A DNA stretch of 64,000 nt from assembly GCF_000814845.2 (NCBI RefSeq), contig NZ_CP010431.2:4774001-4838000 (forward strand), read 5' to 3'. Every line of letters starts with the position of its first letter. Position 1 is the first letter of the stretch. Source of the DNA: Pandoraea sputorum. Lineage in GTDB: Bacteria > Pseudomonadota > Gammaproteobacteria > Burkholderiales > Burkholderiaceae. Below the pieces are notes generated by a model, which saw nothing but the letters and a program-made list of their open reading frames with translations, was not told where the DNA came from and searched no databases. Positions 25,965 to 34,632 of this stretch are shown here, piece after piece. The position numbers and the translations under genes were made by a program.

Positions 25965-26984
25965 TTACTTCGTGTCGAACTTCACGCCAGCCGCCGGCAC
26001 GGGCACGGCACACCGGTGGCCGCGCACATTGTCGAGAAACCGCTCGATCAACGGCAGTATCTTCGCTTCGATATCGCCATGGCCGTAACCGAAACCCGCG
26101 AAGTTGAAGTGCGTCGCGCCATCGACCACGGCGAGCCAGTGACACCCTGGCGGCATGTCGGCGAACGGCTCGGTGCGCGTCTGCCATTTGCCTTCGAGCG
26201 GATCGTCGCGCGTGCCTGTCACGAGCAGAGCAGGCTTGCGAACGTCATGCCATGCCCCCGCCGGAAAGATCGCGCCCTTACCCTGCGGCGACAGCGCAAT
26301 GTAGGCGTCGAAGCGGTCGTCGCTGTCGAGCCCGAGCTTGTTCTTCGCGCCCGCCTCGATCATGACGGTCACCGCGCCCATCGAATGTCCCGCCAGCACG
26401 GCAGGTCCCGCATGGCACTGCCCCCGCGCCCAGCGCAACGCCGCCCCCGCATCTTCGAGACGATCGTCATACGCTTCGGGATCCGTAGTGAGGGCGAGCA
26501 ACCCGTCGCGCAGACCTCCGTTGCGCACCCGGTCGCGCAGCGAATCGCGTCCGCTCTCCTGATGCGCCATCGTCACCGTCAGCCAGCCGTATTGCGAGAG
26601 CGCTCGCCCGAGCCACGACATCGCGTCGCGGTCGTCGCCCGCGCCGGGGCTCACCACCACAACACCATTACAGGCGACTTGGGGACGGAAGACATGGAGG
26701 TTGGCATACGCGCCATCGCTGCGCATGACGCGTTGATCGATACCGGTCGCGGCGGATGCCGGGGTAGCGGTCACGGGCTTGGCTGATGCAGCGGGTGACG
26801 CTGGGGATGAGGCGGACGGTGCAGGTGCGGCCTTCGCAGGCGCGCCCGCCGGAAAGACAGTGTCGGCAGCCAAAACGTTGGGCGGAAACGCTGCGAACAG
26901 CGACGCGCCGACGCTGCAGGCACCGAGCGCGACGCGTAACGTCCCGAACGATCGTCCCACGGCCCTGCGCGACTTTCCGAGCAT
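25965..26984 (-). CDS. Secreted alpha/beta hydrolase, chlorophyllase/dienelactone-hydrolase-like
   Basis: A 339-residue predicted periplasmic hydrolase. A signal peptide (hydrophobic stretch VALGACSVGASLFAAFPPNVLA) is followed by an Ala/Pro/Ser linker and an alpha/beta-hydrolase domain. The nucleophile elbow is GHSMG, the oxyanion region is VVVSPGAGDDRDAMSWLGRAL, and a late histidine lies in VDGATHFNF. The start at 26984 (MLGKSRRAVG) gives a proper signal peptide; the frame opens 15 codons earlier. The substrate is unknown. It is 7 bases upstream of the MATE gene and probably in its operon. The 302 bases upstream (26985-27286) have no gene and likely hold its promoter. Confidence 0.8.
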   Translation of the reverse strand: MLGKSRRAVGRSFGTLRVALGACSVGASLFAAFPPNVLAADTVFPAGAPAKAAPAPSASSPASPAASAKPVTATPASAATGIDQRVMRSDGAYANLHVFRPQVACNGVVVVSPGAGDDRDAMSWLGRALSQYGWLTVTMAHQESGRDSLRDRVRNGGLRDGLLALTTDPEAYDDRLEDAGAALRWARGQCHAGPAVLAGHSMGAVTVMIEAGAKNKLGLDSDDRFDAYIALSPQGKGAIFPAGAWHDVRKPALLVTGTRDDPLEGKWQTRTEPFADMPPGCHWLAVVDGATHFNFAGFGYGHGDIEAKILPLIERFLDNVRGHRCAVPVPAAGVKFDTK

Positions 26985-27286
26985 CCGTTCTCCCCTGGTT
27001 TCCGGCAGCACGCAGCCAACCTCGCCCAAGGGGCGCTTGTCCCTGATCTTGCAAAGTTCGAACCACCGAGGGAACGGGTCAGGCCGGGAGCGACGGTCTC
27101 GCGACGAAGCTCCGCTGCGACATCACACGATGAGCCATCTTAGCGCGGATTGCGTAGGCGCTCGCATGATTTTTGCATCGTGCCCACCTGTCTCGCGTGC
27201 GCAACGCACGGGACGATATCCGAACTCATCAATCGCTCACCCATCGCTCATCGGTGCCACCACCCGAGCACACCCGGCATAGGGTC

Positions 27287-28606
27287 TCAGGCGCTTCGAT
27301 GCCGCCCGAGATGCCCGTCTCGCGACAGGCCCAGCGCCGATGCGTAACCCTGCGGATCGAAGCGCCACGTCAGTGCGATCAGTGCCACGTTGAGCACGAT
27401 GAGACCGATCCACGACGGCATGAAGCTGCCAGTCACCGCCATCACCGCGCCAGACGCAAACGGTGCCACAGCGGCGATGCAAAAGCCCACGCCCTGCATG
27501 AACGCCGCGAGCGCGGCCGCATGACGCGGGTGCGCATGATGATCGAGCGCCAGCACCAGTCCGAGCGAAAAGGTACCGCCCAGTCCGAAGCCGATGCCGC
27601 CGATCCACCACCACGGCGCGGCGTCCGGTGCGACGACAAGACCGGCCAGACCGGCAAGCGTCGCCGCCAGCGCGAGCGTCAGCCACCGGCGACGGTCGAC
27701 ATTGCGCCGTGCCAGCCACGGCAACATCAGCGCCGCCACGACCTGACACGCCGTGAGTCCGGCGAGCAAGGCGCCGCTTTGCGTCGCACTCATGCCGCGC
27801 TGCTGGTAAAACGGCGGCAGCCACGCCACCATCGTCGTGTAAGTGCAGTTGATGAGACCGAAGTAGACGGCCAGCGTCCACGCACGATGCTTGCGCAACA
27901 GGTCGAGCATCGACGGCGGCTTTCCGGAAGTGGCGGACGTTGTGGAAGCTGAAACGTTTGAAGCCATCTGCTGCGTTGCGGCACGGCACGCGGCATGCAG
28001 ATCCTCGGCCGTAGCAGTCGTAGCGGCCGTCGCGGTCACATGCGCGGCCGGAGTGACGACATGCCCCTTCAACGGCGCGCGCCACCACGCCAGCGCCGCG
28101 ACGCCAACGACCGCGAGCCACATGCCCAGACCGACGCGCCAGTCGCCCGCCTCGGACGCCGCCCACGGACTCGCCGCCGCGCCGAGGCCACCGCCGCCCA
28201 TGAGTGCTGCAGAGTACAGCCCCATCATCGACGTCATGCGCGCTGCACTGTAGTTCGCCTTCACCACCCCCGGCAGCAACGCCTGAATGATGGCGATGCC
28301 GATGCCCGACGCCAGCGCCGTTGCAATCATCGTCACCGTATCGTCGGCGAAAAAGCGTACACCACAGGCCAGCGCCAAGGCCACCAGTCCGAGTAAGACA
28401 CCGCGTCGCTCACCAAAGCGACGCGTCAGCCCGCTCGCCGCGAATGCGCCCGCGCCCATCGCCAGCACCGGCAGCGACGTGAGCAGCGCGGCCACCGGAT
28501 ACGTCATCCCGGTCGCCTCGCGAATTTGCGGCAACAGCGGACTGATGGAGGTGAGCGTAGGTCGCAGCGTCAGCCCGACGGCGACGATGGCCAGCCAAAG
28601 CGTCAT
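27287..28606 (-). CDS. CynX/NimT-family MFS transporter
   Basis: A 439-residue 12-helix major facilitator protein of the CynX (cyanate permease-like) branch. It has LTLRPTLTSISPLLPQIREATGMTYPVAALLTSLPVLAMG at the N terminus and the long cytoplasmic loop between helices 6 and 7 (about residues 185-235, Ala/Thr-rich). The ATG overlaps the stop of the upstream amidohydrolase by four bases (ATGA), so the two are translated together. It could export the product or import the substrate of that enzyme; the compound is not identifiable. Confidence 0.88.
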   Translation of the reverse strand: MTLWLAIVAVGLTLRPTLTSISPLLPQIREATGMTYPVAALLTSLPVLAMGAGAFAASGLTRRFGERRGVLLGLVALALACGVRFFADDTVTMIATALASGIGIAIIQALLPGVVKANYSAARMTSMMGLYSAALMGGGGLGAAASPWAASEAGDWRVGLGMWLAVVGVAALAWWRAPLKGHVVTPAAHVTATAATTATAEDLHAACRAATQQMASNVSASTTSATSGKPPSMLDLLRKHRAWTLAVYFGLINCTYTTMVAWLPPFYQQRGMSATQSGALLAGLTACQVVAALMLPWLARRNVDRRRWLTLALAATLAGLAGLVVAPDAAPWWWIGGIGFGLGGTFSLGLVLALDHHAHPRHAAALAAFMQGVGFCIAAVAPFASGAVMAVTGSFMPSWIGLIVLNVALIALTWRFDPQGYASALGLSRDGHLGRHRSA

Positions 28607-29802
28607 ACCACCACACCCTCGCTCACGACGACGTGACCGTTCGCGACCACCCAGCGACGCGGTGCACGTGTCACGATAGCCTGCGCCGCGTTCAGCGCAT
28701 CAACCAGCACGAGGTCGGCGCGCGCGCCGACGTGCAATCCGTAATCGTCGAACCAGCACGCACGTGCGCCCTGATGTGTCACGCAATCGAGCGCGATGTC
28801 CAGTTCGTCGTCGCGACGCAGGTTGTAGCGCAGCCCGATCATCATGGCGCGCTCCAGCATGTCGGGCGAACCGTATGGCGTCCACGTGTCGCGAATGCCG
28901 TCGTTGCCGCCCGCGAGCGTCACACCCACCCGGCGGCACGCCATGAGCGGCGGCACGATGCGCGACGGCGGTGCCGTCGTGACGAGCGCCACACCGGCAT
29001 CGGCCAGACGCGCCAGCAATGCATCGGCGCGCGTGGCGTCGAGTTCGCCCAGACAGAAGGCATGCGACACCACGACCTTGCCCTGCATCCCTAGCGCCAC
29101 AATGCGCTCAAGCATCAACTCGAACGAGAACACGCCCATCTCGCCCGGCTCGTGCAGGTGGATGTCCACCGGACAGCCGTGCTTGTCTGCGAGCGCGAAC
29201 ATGGCGTCGAGCGACGCCTTCGGGTCGCGGTCGATGGCGCATGGATCGAGCCAGCCGAGCACATCGGCCCCGCGCGCGAGCGACGCGTCGAGCAACGCCA
29301 CGGTGCCGACGCGATCGAGCACGCCCGATTGCGGGAACGCCACGATCTGCATGTCGAGCGTGTCCGCCAGCGTCTCGCGGGTGGCCAGCACGCCATCGAG
29401 ATGACGCAGGCCCGCGTCGGTATCGATGTCGACGTGCGTGCGCAGTCGCGTGGTCCCTGCCGCGAGGAACGCGCGGCCGAGCGCCAGCGACGCCGCCGCC
29501 GCATCGTGGCCGCTCGTGGCGCGCCACTGACGCTCGTTGTCGATGCGGTCGATCAGTCGCGAGCCGCATTCGTTCACGTACCAGGGCATGCCCCATGTCG
29601 TCTTGTCGAGATGCGTGTGCGCCTCGACCAGTCCGGGCATCAGCAAAGCACCGCGCGCGTCGATCCTGCGGGAGGTGCCGTCAGCGCCGTCGGCCGATGC
29701 AGGCAGCGACGGCCCGATAGCCGCAATCTTGCCGTGCTCGACACGCACATCCACCGACGTGCCGTCGAGCCCGCGCGCATTGCGAATTTCCAGTGTTGTC
29801 AT
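28603..29802 (-). CDS. Amidohydrolase, cytosine-deaminase-like
   Basis: A 399-residue metal-dependent amidohydrolase of the CodA/AtzC type. The metal ligands are visible: HTHLDKT (HxH, about residues 61-67), the His of DIHLHEPGE, the His of VVSHAFCLG and the Asp of GGNDGIRDTW. These are the same set as in E. coli cytosine deaminase. Such enzymes deaminate or hydrolyse cyclic amidines and amides; the substrate pocket cannot be read from sequence. It lies between an SSS symporter and an MFS carrier with four-base overlaps on both sides, which suggests uptake and breakdown of a nitrogenous heterocycle. Confidence 0.88.
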   Translation of the reverse strand: MTTLEIRNARGLDGTSVDVRVEHGKIAAIGPSLPASADGADGTSRRIDARGALLMPGLVEAHTHLDKTTWGMPWYVNECGSRLIDRIDNERQWRATSGHDAAAASLALGRAFLAAGTTRLRTHVDIDTDAGLRHLDGVLATRETLADTLDMQIVAFPQSGVLDRVGTVALLDASLARGADVLGWLDPCAIDRDPKASLDAMFALADKHGCPVDIHLHEPGEMGVFSFELMLERIVALGMQGKVVVSHAFCLGELDATRADALLARLADAGVALVTTAPPSRIVPPLMACRRVGVTLAGGNDGIRDTWTPYGSPDMLERAMMIGLRYNLRRDDELDIALDCVTHQGARACWFDDYGLHVGARADLVLVDALNAAQAIVTRAPRRWVVANGHVVVSEGVVV

Positions 29803-31283
29803 GCTTTCCTCAAGAGTCCTGCTTCGGCCTCGCCGTCAACATTCCGGGAGCGCGTCAGCATGCTCACCGTGACGAACGTCACCGCGTTCACCGCCAGCGC
29901 CACCAGCCCCATGTTGATCGACGCCACGGTATCCGACGCGCCGGGCAACATACGCAGCGTGACGTCGAACCCGACGGCCGCCAGCAACACGAGCGCGCCC
30001 GCGCCGATCCCTGCAAACGCGCCGTACTTATTGCCGAACGGACGCGGCAGCAAACTCGCCACGAACGACGGGAACAACTGCGTAAGCAGGCTCGATGCAA
30101 ACAGCGCCAGCGCCACGAACGTCGCACCGCCACGCAGCACGAAGAACACGGCCACCAGACCGAAGACGGGCAGCACCCGCTTGGCCAGCTTGCCGACCAC
30201 CGCTTCGCTCGCTTGCGGCGCGAAACCGTCGCGATAGATGTTCTTGGCAATCAGCGTCGACGCGTTGAGCAAGATCATCGAACCGGGCACCAGCGCGGTC
30301 AACACCCCCACCCCGCCGATCACGCCGACGAACCACGGCGAGAACGTCTGTTTGACGATGCGCAGCAACGCCAGATCCGAGTCCGCGCCAGTCAATCCCG
30401 GCACTTGCAGAATCGCCGCGAAACCGACGAAGAACATGAATGCGATGACCATCTGATACAGCGGCATCAGAATCGTATTCTTGCGCACTGCGCTTTCCGT
30501 CTTCGCGGCATACACCGACGTGAAGACGTACGGATACAGGTAGTAGCCGAGCGACGTGAGCAAGATCGTCGAGTTGTACCAGGACAGCGTCAGGCCGCTC
30601 GTGGGCATTTGCAGGAAGCCCGGACGCGCCGCCTCGATGCGGTCGAACATCTCGCCAAAACCGCCGAAGTAATGCAGCGGCAGATAGATGCCAAGGAAAA
30701 TCGCGATCGCGAGGATCAGGATGTCCTTGTAAATCGCGATGCTCGCCGAGCCATGAATGCCCGACACAGTGATGTAGACCACCATCGCAATCGCACCGCA
30801 CCAGATCGCCACGGCCGGAGGAATCGTGCCGTACGACGCTTCGGACACGATGATGCCCAGCCCGCGCAACTGAATGATGAGCAACGCGCTCATGCCCAGC
30901 ACGGCCACCAGCGATACCACAACGCCCAGCGCCCGCGACCGGTAGGCCGTAGCAAAGAAGTCGGAGAACGACACGCAGTTGTGCTTCGTCGCGTGACGCC
31001 ACGCCGCAGGCAACATCCAGTAGCCAAGCAGGTACGCGAGCGCCCCGTAGGCAAGGATGTAAAACGCGGGCGGTCCCTTGCTGTACGCCCACCCGCTCGC
31101 GCCCAGAAACGTGAACGTCGAGAAGGCCTCACCGGCCATCAGCAGGAACACGAGCAGCGTGCCGAAGCCACGACCGCCCACCGCCCATTGTTCGAGGCTC
31201 ATCGTGCGCCCGCGACGTGCGCGCAGCCCCACGAAAAGCGCAAAGGCCAGAAACGCCGCGATGACGGCAAGCGCGGCGTTCAT
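29799..31283 (-). CDS. SSS-family sodium:solute symporter
   Basis: A 494-residue Na+-coupled symporter with about 13 helices. Typical SSS segments are LEQWAVGGRGFGTLLVFLLMAGEAFSTFTFLGASGWAYSKG near the N terminus, a region around GYWMLPAAWRHATKHNCVSFSDFFATAYRSR, and VPGSMILLNASTLIAKNIYRD. It is the main uptake gene of the locus. Both neighbours overlap it by four bases: the DUF3311 gene before it and the amidohydrolase after it. Confidence 0.92.
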   Translation of the reverse strand: MNAALAVIAAFLAFALFVGLRARRGRTMSLEQWAVGGRGFGTLLVFLLMAGEAFSTFTFLGASGWAYSKGPPAFYILAYGALAYLLGYWMLPAAWRHATKHNCVSFSDFFATAYRSRALGVVVSLVAVLGMSALLIIQLRGLGIIVSEASYGTIPPAVAIWCGAIAMVVYITVSGIHGSASIAIYKDILILAIAIFLGIYLPLHYFGGFGEMFDRIEAARPGFLQMPTSGLTLSWYNSTILLTSLGYYLYPYVFTSVYAAKTESAVRKNTILMPLYQMVIAFMFFVGFAAILQVPGLTGADSDLALLRIVKQTFSPWFVGVIGGVGVLTALVPGSMILLNASTLIAKNIYRDGFAPQASEAVVGKLAKRVLPVFGLVAVFFVLRGGATFVALALFASSLLTQLFPSFVASLLPRPFGNKYGAFAGIGAGALVLLAAVGFDVTLRMLPGASDTVASINMGLVALAVNAVTFVTVSMLTRSRNVDGEAEAGLLRKA

Positions 31284-31501
31284 GATGCGGCTCCGTCATG
31301 GTCACGGCGCTGGGCCGCATCGCGCGAACCGTCGAAGCGGAACATCACGAGCATGATCACGGACGTGAGCAACAGCCACACGATGTTCCACGTCATCAGA
31401 AAAGGCAGCCCGGCCAGCCGGGTGCCCACATGTTCGGCGAGCCAGCCGCCGCTGTAAAAGGCCGCGATGGGAAGCGCGGCCAGGCAATGTACGGGTTTCA
31501 T
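31280..31501 (-). CDS. DUF3311 small membrane protein, symporter partner
   Basis: A 73-residue protein with two predicted membrane helices (LAALPIAAFYSGGWLAEHVG and FLMTWNIVWLLLTSVIMLVMF). It matches the DUF3311 family, small proteins encoded just before SSS symporters (similar in layout to the YhdT-PanF pair). A four-base overlap with the symporter gene implies joint translation. It is the first gene of the operon that runs down to 27287. Confidence 0.85.
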   Translation of the reverse strand: MKPVHCLAALPIAAFYSGGWLAEHVGTRLAGLPFLMTWNIVWLLLTSVIMLVMFRFDGSRDAAQRRDHDGAAS

Positions 31502-31658
31502 GACGTCTCCAGACCCAAGGATTTATAAGGCGACCGCTCGTTTGCAATCCCGGCGGCTTGATGCGTTCGGTGGCTTTGCCGATGTCGTCGATGTCGCCGA
31601 CGTCGAGGGAAATGGCACATCGCGACGATTTGCCATATCATCAACCAAACACAAACAA

Positions 31659-31683
31659 ATGGTTAACAATTTTTGTTGACCAT
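31659..31683. promoter_or_regulatory. 25-bp palindromic operator between the symporter operon and the GntR gene
   Basis: ATGGTTAACAA (31659-31669) pairs with TTGTTGACCAT (31673-31683) around TTT, with one mismatch. It lies in the AT-rich centre of the divergent intergenic region 31502-31903. It is the likely site of the adjacent FCD regulator or of RNA polymerase control for the DUF3311-symporter-amidohydrolase operon. Confidence 0.65.
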
Positions 31684-31732
31684 TATCGGTAACGATTTGC
31701 CGAAATGCAAGGTCGCGTCGCGCGCAGGGGCC

Positions 31733-31744
31733 AAACCTAGGGTT
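31733..31744. promoter_or_regulatory. AAACCTAGGGTT motif shared with the glc regulator region
   Basis: This 12-base near-palindrome is identical to the core of the palindrome at 3846-3857. Both copies lie in the divergent intergenic region of a GntR/FCD regulator gene. No other feature explains it. Confidence 0.5.
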
Positions 31745-31903
31745 TTCCGGGAAATGGCATCGTGGGAAGGTTGGCGTCGGATTGGCGTCGGAATGGCGTC
31801 GATAAGCGGTGTCACGCCGTATCGGATGGCCCGGGGCGGCAGGTACAATTCGCCCCACGCCCGCGCACTTTGATGCGAAGCGCCAAATTTCAGGAGATCA
31901 GGC

Positions 31904-32731
31904 TTGAGCCGCACCGCAGCACCGCCCCCGTCCACCGCGTCTGTCGACGTCCCTCGCGCTCAGGCTGCCCCTGTCACGGAGCCGGACCCGACACCGGTCG
32001 ACGTCGAGGAAGAAGGCACGCCGGGCAGCGCAGGGCAGCAGGTCGAAGCTCGCGTGTACGCAGCAATTTCGCAGGCGTTGCTCTCGGGCAAACTCCGGCC
32101 GGGGATGCCGCTGCGCGAACGCAATCTGGCGCAGGCGCTCGATTGCACGCGAGGTGCAGTGCGCAAAGTGCTCGCGCGTCTCGGCTTCGAGGGCAAGCTG
32201 GTACTCGAACCCAATCGCGGTGCGTTCGTGCCGCACCCCTCGCTCGACGACATCCGTCAGACCTACCGGGCACGACGCGTGCTGGAAACCGGCGTGATTG
32301 CGAGCATCTGCGGGCGGTTGAGCGACGCGCAGCTCGCAGTCCTCGACGCCCACGTCGACACCGAAGCCCGCTCCCATGCCGAAGGCACGCACGAGCGCTC
32401 GATCCGCCTTGCGGGCGAGTTTCATCTGAAGTTGATCGGCATGGCCGACAGCGCGGAACTCGACGCCTTCGCGCATCAGCTCGTCGCCAAGACGGAGCTA
32501 TACAAGGCGTTGTACGACCCGGCAGAGTTCATCCACTGCGCGCCGACCGAACACGCGCAGCTCATCAGCCAGTTGCGTGACGGCAAGACGCAGGCCGCCA
32601 TCGCGCTGGCCACCGCGCACCTCGACGAACTCGAAGCGCGGGTGCTCACGCGGGCCGCTGCCGCCGAGACGCCGGACTTCCGCGCGATCTTCGCCGAGGC
32701 GTTCGCGGGCGAGGCGCGCCTTGGCGCCTGA
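31904..32731 (+). CDS. GntR-family regulator with FCD domain
   Basis: A 275-residue regulator. After a 45-residue Pro/Ala-rich N terminus the GntR winged helix-turn-helix runs from about 47 to 110 (ARVYAAISQALLSGKLRPGMPLRERNLAQALDCTRGAVRKVLARLGFEG). An FCD effector domain follows (RARRVLETGVIAS; GEFHLKLIGMADS). The start codon is TTG at 31904, supported by CAGGAGA 6 bases upstream and by the absence of any in-frame ATG before the helix-turn-helix. It faces the DUF3311-symporter-amidohydrolase-MFS operon across the palindrome at 31659 and probably represses it. Confidence 0.9.
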   Translation: MSRTAAPPPSTASVDVPRAQAAPVTEPDPTPVDVEEEGTPGSAGQQVEARVYAAISQALLSGKLRPGMPLRERNLAQALDCTRGAVRKVLARLGFEGKLVLEPNRGAFVPHPSLDDIRQTYRARRVLETGVIASICGRLSDAQLAVLDAHVDTEARSHAEGTHERSIRLAGEFHLKLIGMADSAELDAFAHQLVAKTELYKALYDPAEFIHCAPTEHAQLISQLRDGKTQAAIALATAHLDELEARVLTRAAAAETPDFRAIFAEAFAGEARLGA

Positions 32732-32766
32732 GTCGCGGGTCCTGCGCGGATGCGTTTCAGATCTGC

Positions 32767-32796
32767 TCAGATCCATTCAGATCCATTCAGACCCAT
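32767..32796. repeat. Three 10-bp tandem repeats (TCAGATCCAT)
   Basis: TCAGATCCAT occurs twice and TCAGACCCAT once, end to end, 36 bases after the GntR stop codon. The preceding bases hold a further degenerate unit. The 10-bp period equals one DNA turn. The function is unknown. The rest of 32732-33070 has a stem-loop (32839-32865) and presumably the murA promoter. Confidence 0.7.
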
Positions 32797-32838
32797 TTGG
32801 GATCGCCAGATGAAGGCGTCATCGGCCCGCCTACCATC

Positions 32839-32865
32839 GCCTCAGGCCTGTCGCTCGCCTGAGGC
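32839..32865 (+). terminator. Stem-loop after the GntR gene, possible terminator
   Basis: GCCTCAGGC (32839-32847) pairs perfectly with GCCTGAGGC (32857-32865) around a 9-base loop, 107 bases after the GntR stop. No T run follows, so termination strength is uncertain. Confidence 0.45.
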
Positions 32866-33070
32866 ACTTCCGACGTCCGGGCCGCATGCCCGAATCATGC
32901 GCAGATCATGCCCGTCAAGCGATACGGCAATCACACCACGTGTGCGAGGGTTGCATGAGACGAATGTCCAAATCGGAGTATATTTCGCCTGATCGCGACG
33001 GGCCTGCGGCCCGCCAGCCAGTTTCGCCCCCCGCTCGAACGTACTAAGGCACCAAGCCCGAAGGAAGCCC

Positions 33071-34372
33071 ATGTCCCATCTGGTAGTCCACGGCGGCCAG
33101 CCGCTACGCGGCCGCATCACGCCCTCCGCCAACAAGAATGCCGTTCTCCCGGTGCTGTGCGCCACGCTGCTGACCGATCAGCCTGTGCGCCTGATCGGGG
33201 TACCCGAGATCACCGACGTTCGCAAGATTCTCGACATCTTCCGTCAGCTCGGTAGCGACGTGAGCGTCGATTTCGACGCGGGCATTCTCGACGTCCACCA
33301 TCTGAATACGAAGTTCGATCCGCGCACCGACCATCTGCCCGAGGAGATGCGCTCGTCGATCATGCTGGTGCCGCCGCTGCTCGCGCGTTTCGGCGTTGCG
33401 CGCATCGAGGACAACATCAAGGGTTGCACGCTTGGCGTGCGCGAGATCGATCCGCACATCGAAGTGCTGCGCCATTTCGGCGGCCGCGTCGAGCGCACCG
33501 CCGGCTCGCTGCTGATTCATGCCGACGACACCCGCCCGGCAATCCATCACTGGCTCGACTACGCCTCGGTGACGACCACCGAGAACTTCGTGCTGTGCGC
33601 CGCCACCGCGAAGGGCCGCTCGCAACTGAACAACGCCGCGTCCGAGCCGCACGTGCAGGAGTTCTGCCGCTTCATGCAGATGCTGGGCGTGCCGATCGAA
33701 GGCGTCGGTACGTCGCAATTGGCGATTGAAGGCGTCGAGCGCTTCGGCGGCGGCGAATTCCGCTTCGCCGAGGACTTCCATGAAATCACCACGTTCCTCG
33801 CGCTCGGCGCGATCACCGGCGGTGAAATCACGGTCAAGAACACGGCCCCGGACCAGTTCCCGCTGATCGACCGCACGTTTGCGAAGTTCGGCATCAAGGT
33901 CGAGCACCGCGACGGCTGGTCGACGGCCACGGCGCAGGGCAAGCTCAAGGTGCAGGCCCCGTTCACGCAGAACATTCTGACGAAAGTGGAAGCGGCCCCG
34001 TGGCCGTACTTCCCGGTCGATCTGCTGCCGATCTTCATCGCACTGGGCGTGAAGGCCGAAGGCAGCGCGATGTTCTGGAACAAGGTCTATGACGGCGCGA
34101 TGGGCTGGTCGACGGAACTGTCGAAATTCGGCGCGCACGTGTTCCAGTCCGATCCGCACCGGCTGATCACGTTCGGCGGCGTGCCGCTGTCGCCCGCCGT
34201 CGTGGAAAGCCCGTACATCATTCGCGTGGCGATTGCCTTGCTGATGGTGGCGGCGAGCATCGACGGTCAGTCGACCATCAAGAACGCGCAGCCGATCCGC
34301 CGCGCCCACCCGCGCTTCGTCGAGAATCTGTGCTCGGTCGGCGCGAACGTGGTCTGGACGGCGCCCGAGTAA
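33071..34372 (+). CDS. murA: UDP-N-acetylglucosamine 1-carboxyvinyltransferase family (MurA-like)
   Basis: A 433-residue EPSP-synthase-fold enzyme that transfers enolpyruvate from PEP to UDP-GlcNAc, the first committed step of peptidoglycan synthesis. The N-terminal substrate loop SANKNAVLPVL (Lys/Asn pair) is conserved. The catalytic cysteine lies in KGCTLGVREIDPHIEVL, matching the GCTIGxRPVDLH segment of E. coli MurA. The gene is preceded by GAAGGAAG and stands alone, not in the mla-his type cluster where Betaproteobacteria usually keep the main murA. It may therefore be a second, diverged MurA; that needs the rest of the genome to settle. Confidence 0.85.
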   Translation: MSHLVVHGGQPLRGRITPSANKNAVLPVLCATLLTDQPVRLIGVPEITDVRKILDIFRQLGSDVSVDFDAGILDVHHLNTKFDPRTDHLPEEMRSSIMLVPPLLARFGVARIEDNIKGCTLGVREIDPHIEVLRHFGGRVERTAGSLLIHADDTRPAIHHWLDYASVTTTENFVLCAATAKGRSQLNNAASEPHVQEFCRFMQMLGVPIEGVGTSQLAIEGVERFGGGEFRFAEDFHEITTFLALGAITGGEITVKNTAPDQFPLIDRTFAKFGIKVEHRDGWSTATAQGKLKVQAPFTQNILTKVEAAPWPYFPVDLLPIFIALGVKAEGSAMFWNKVYDGAMGWSTELSKFGAHVFQSDPHRLITFGGVPLSPAVVESPYIIRVAIALLMVAASIDGQSTIKNAQPIRRAHPRFVENLCSVGANVVWTAPE

Positions 34373-34389
34373 GCCTCTGACCTGCACCG

Positions 34390-34410
34390 GCGCCCCCCCG
34401 GGGGGGCCGG
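34390..34410. repeat. C7G7 palindrome after murA
   Basis: A run of seven C followed directly by seven G, flanked by GCG and CCG, lies shortly after the murA stop. It can form a hairpin and may end transcription or cause sequencing or replication slippage. The rest of the murA-to-response-regulator gap holds nothing else that I recognise. Confidence 0.45.
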
Positions 34411-34632
34411 GCTCGCCCTGCGGCACACGCCAGCGGCAGACGACCCCCCGATCACCTACACGCCGGTCGTCCGCCGCTGCGAACCCGACGGTTGACCTTA
34501 CCTGAGCCGGTTCGGCGCGCCATGACTCCACCTTTGCCCGACGGCATCTCTCGTTTGCCCGGCGGAAAATTATTTCCCGCGCGTCGATATTCGCCCCGGA
34601 TCGGTGGGGCGCGCCCGGGCGAATGTGAAAGA

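Noticed and set aside
29793..31457. 554-codon plus-strand frame opposite the SSS symporter
   Set aside because: Composition is His/Arg/Gln-rich with no start context. The minus strand encodes a full-length symporter with clear family motifs.
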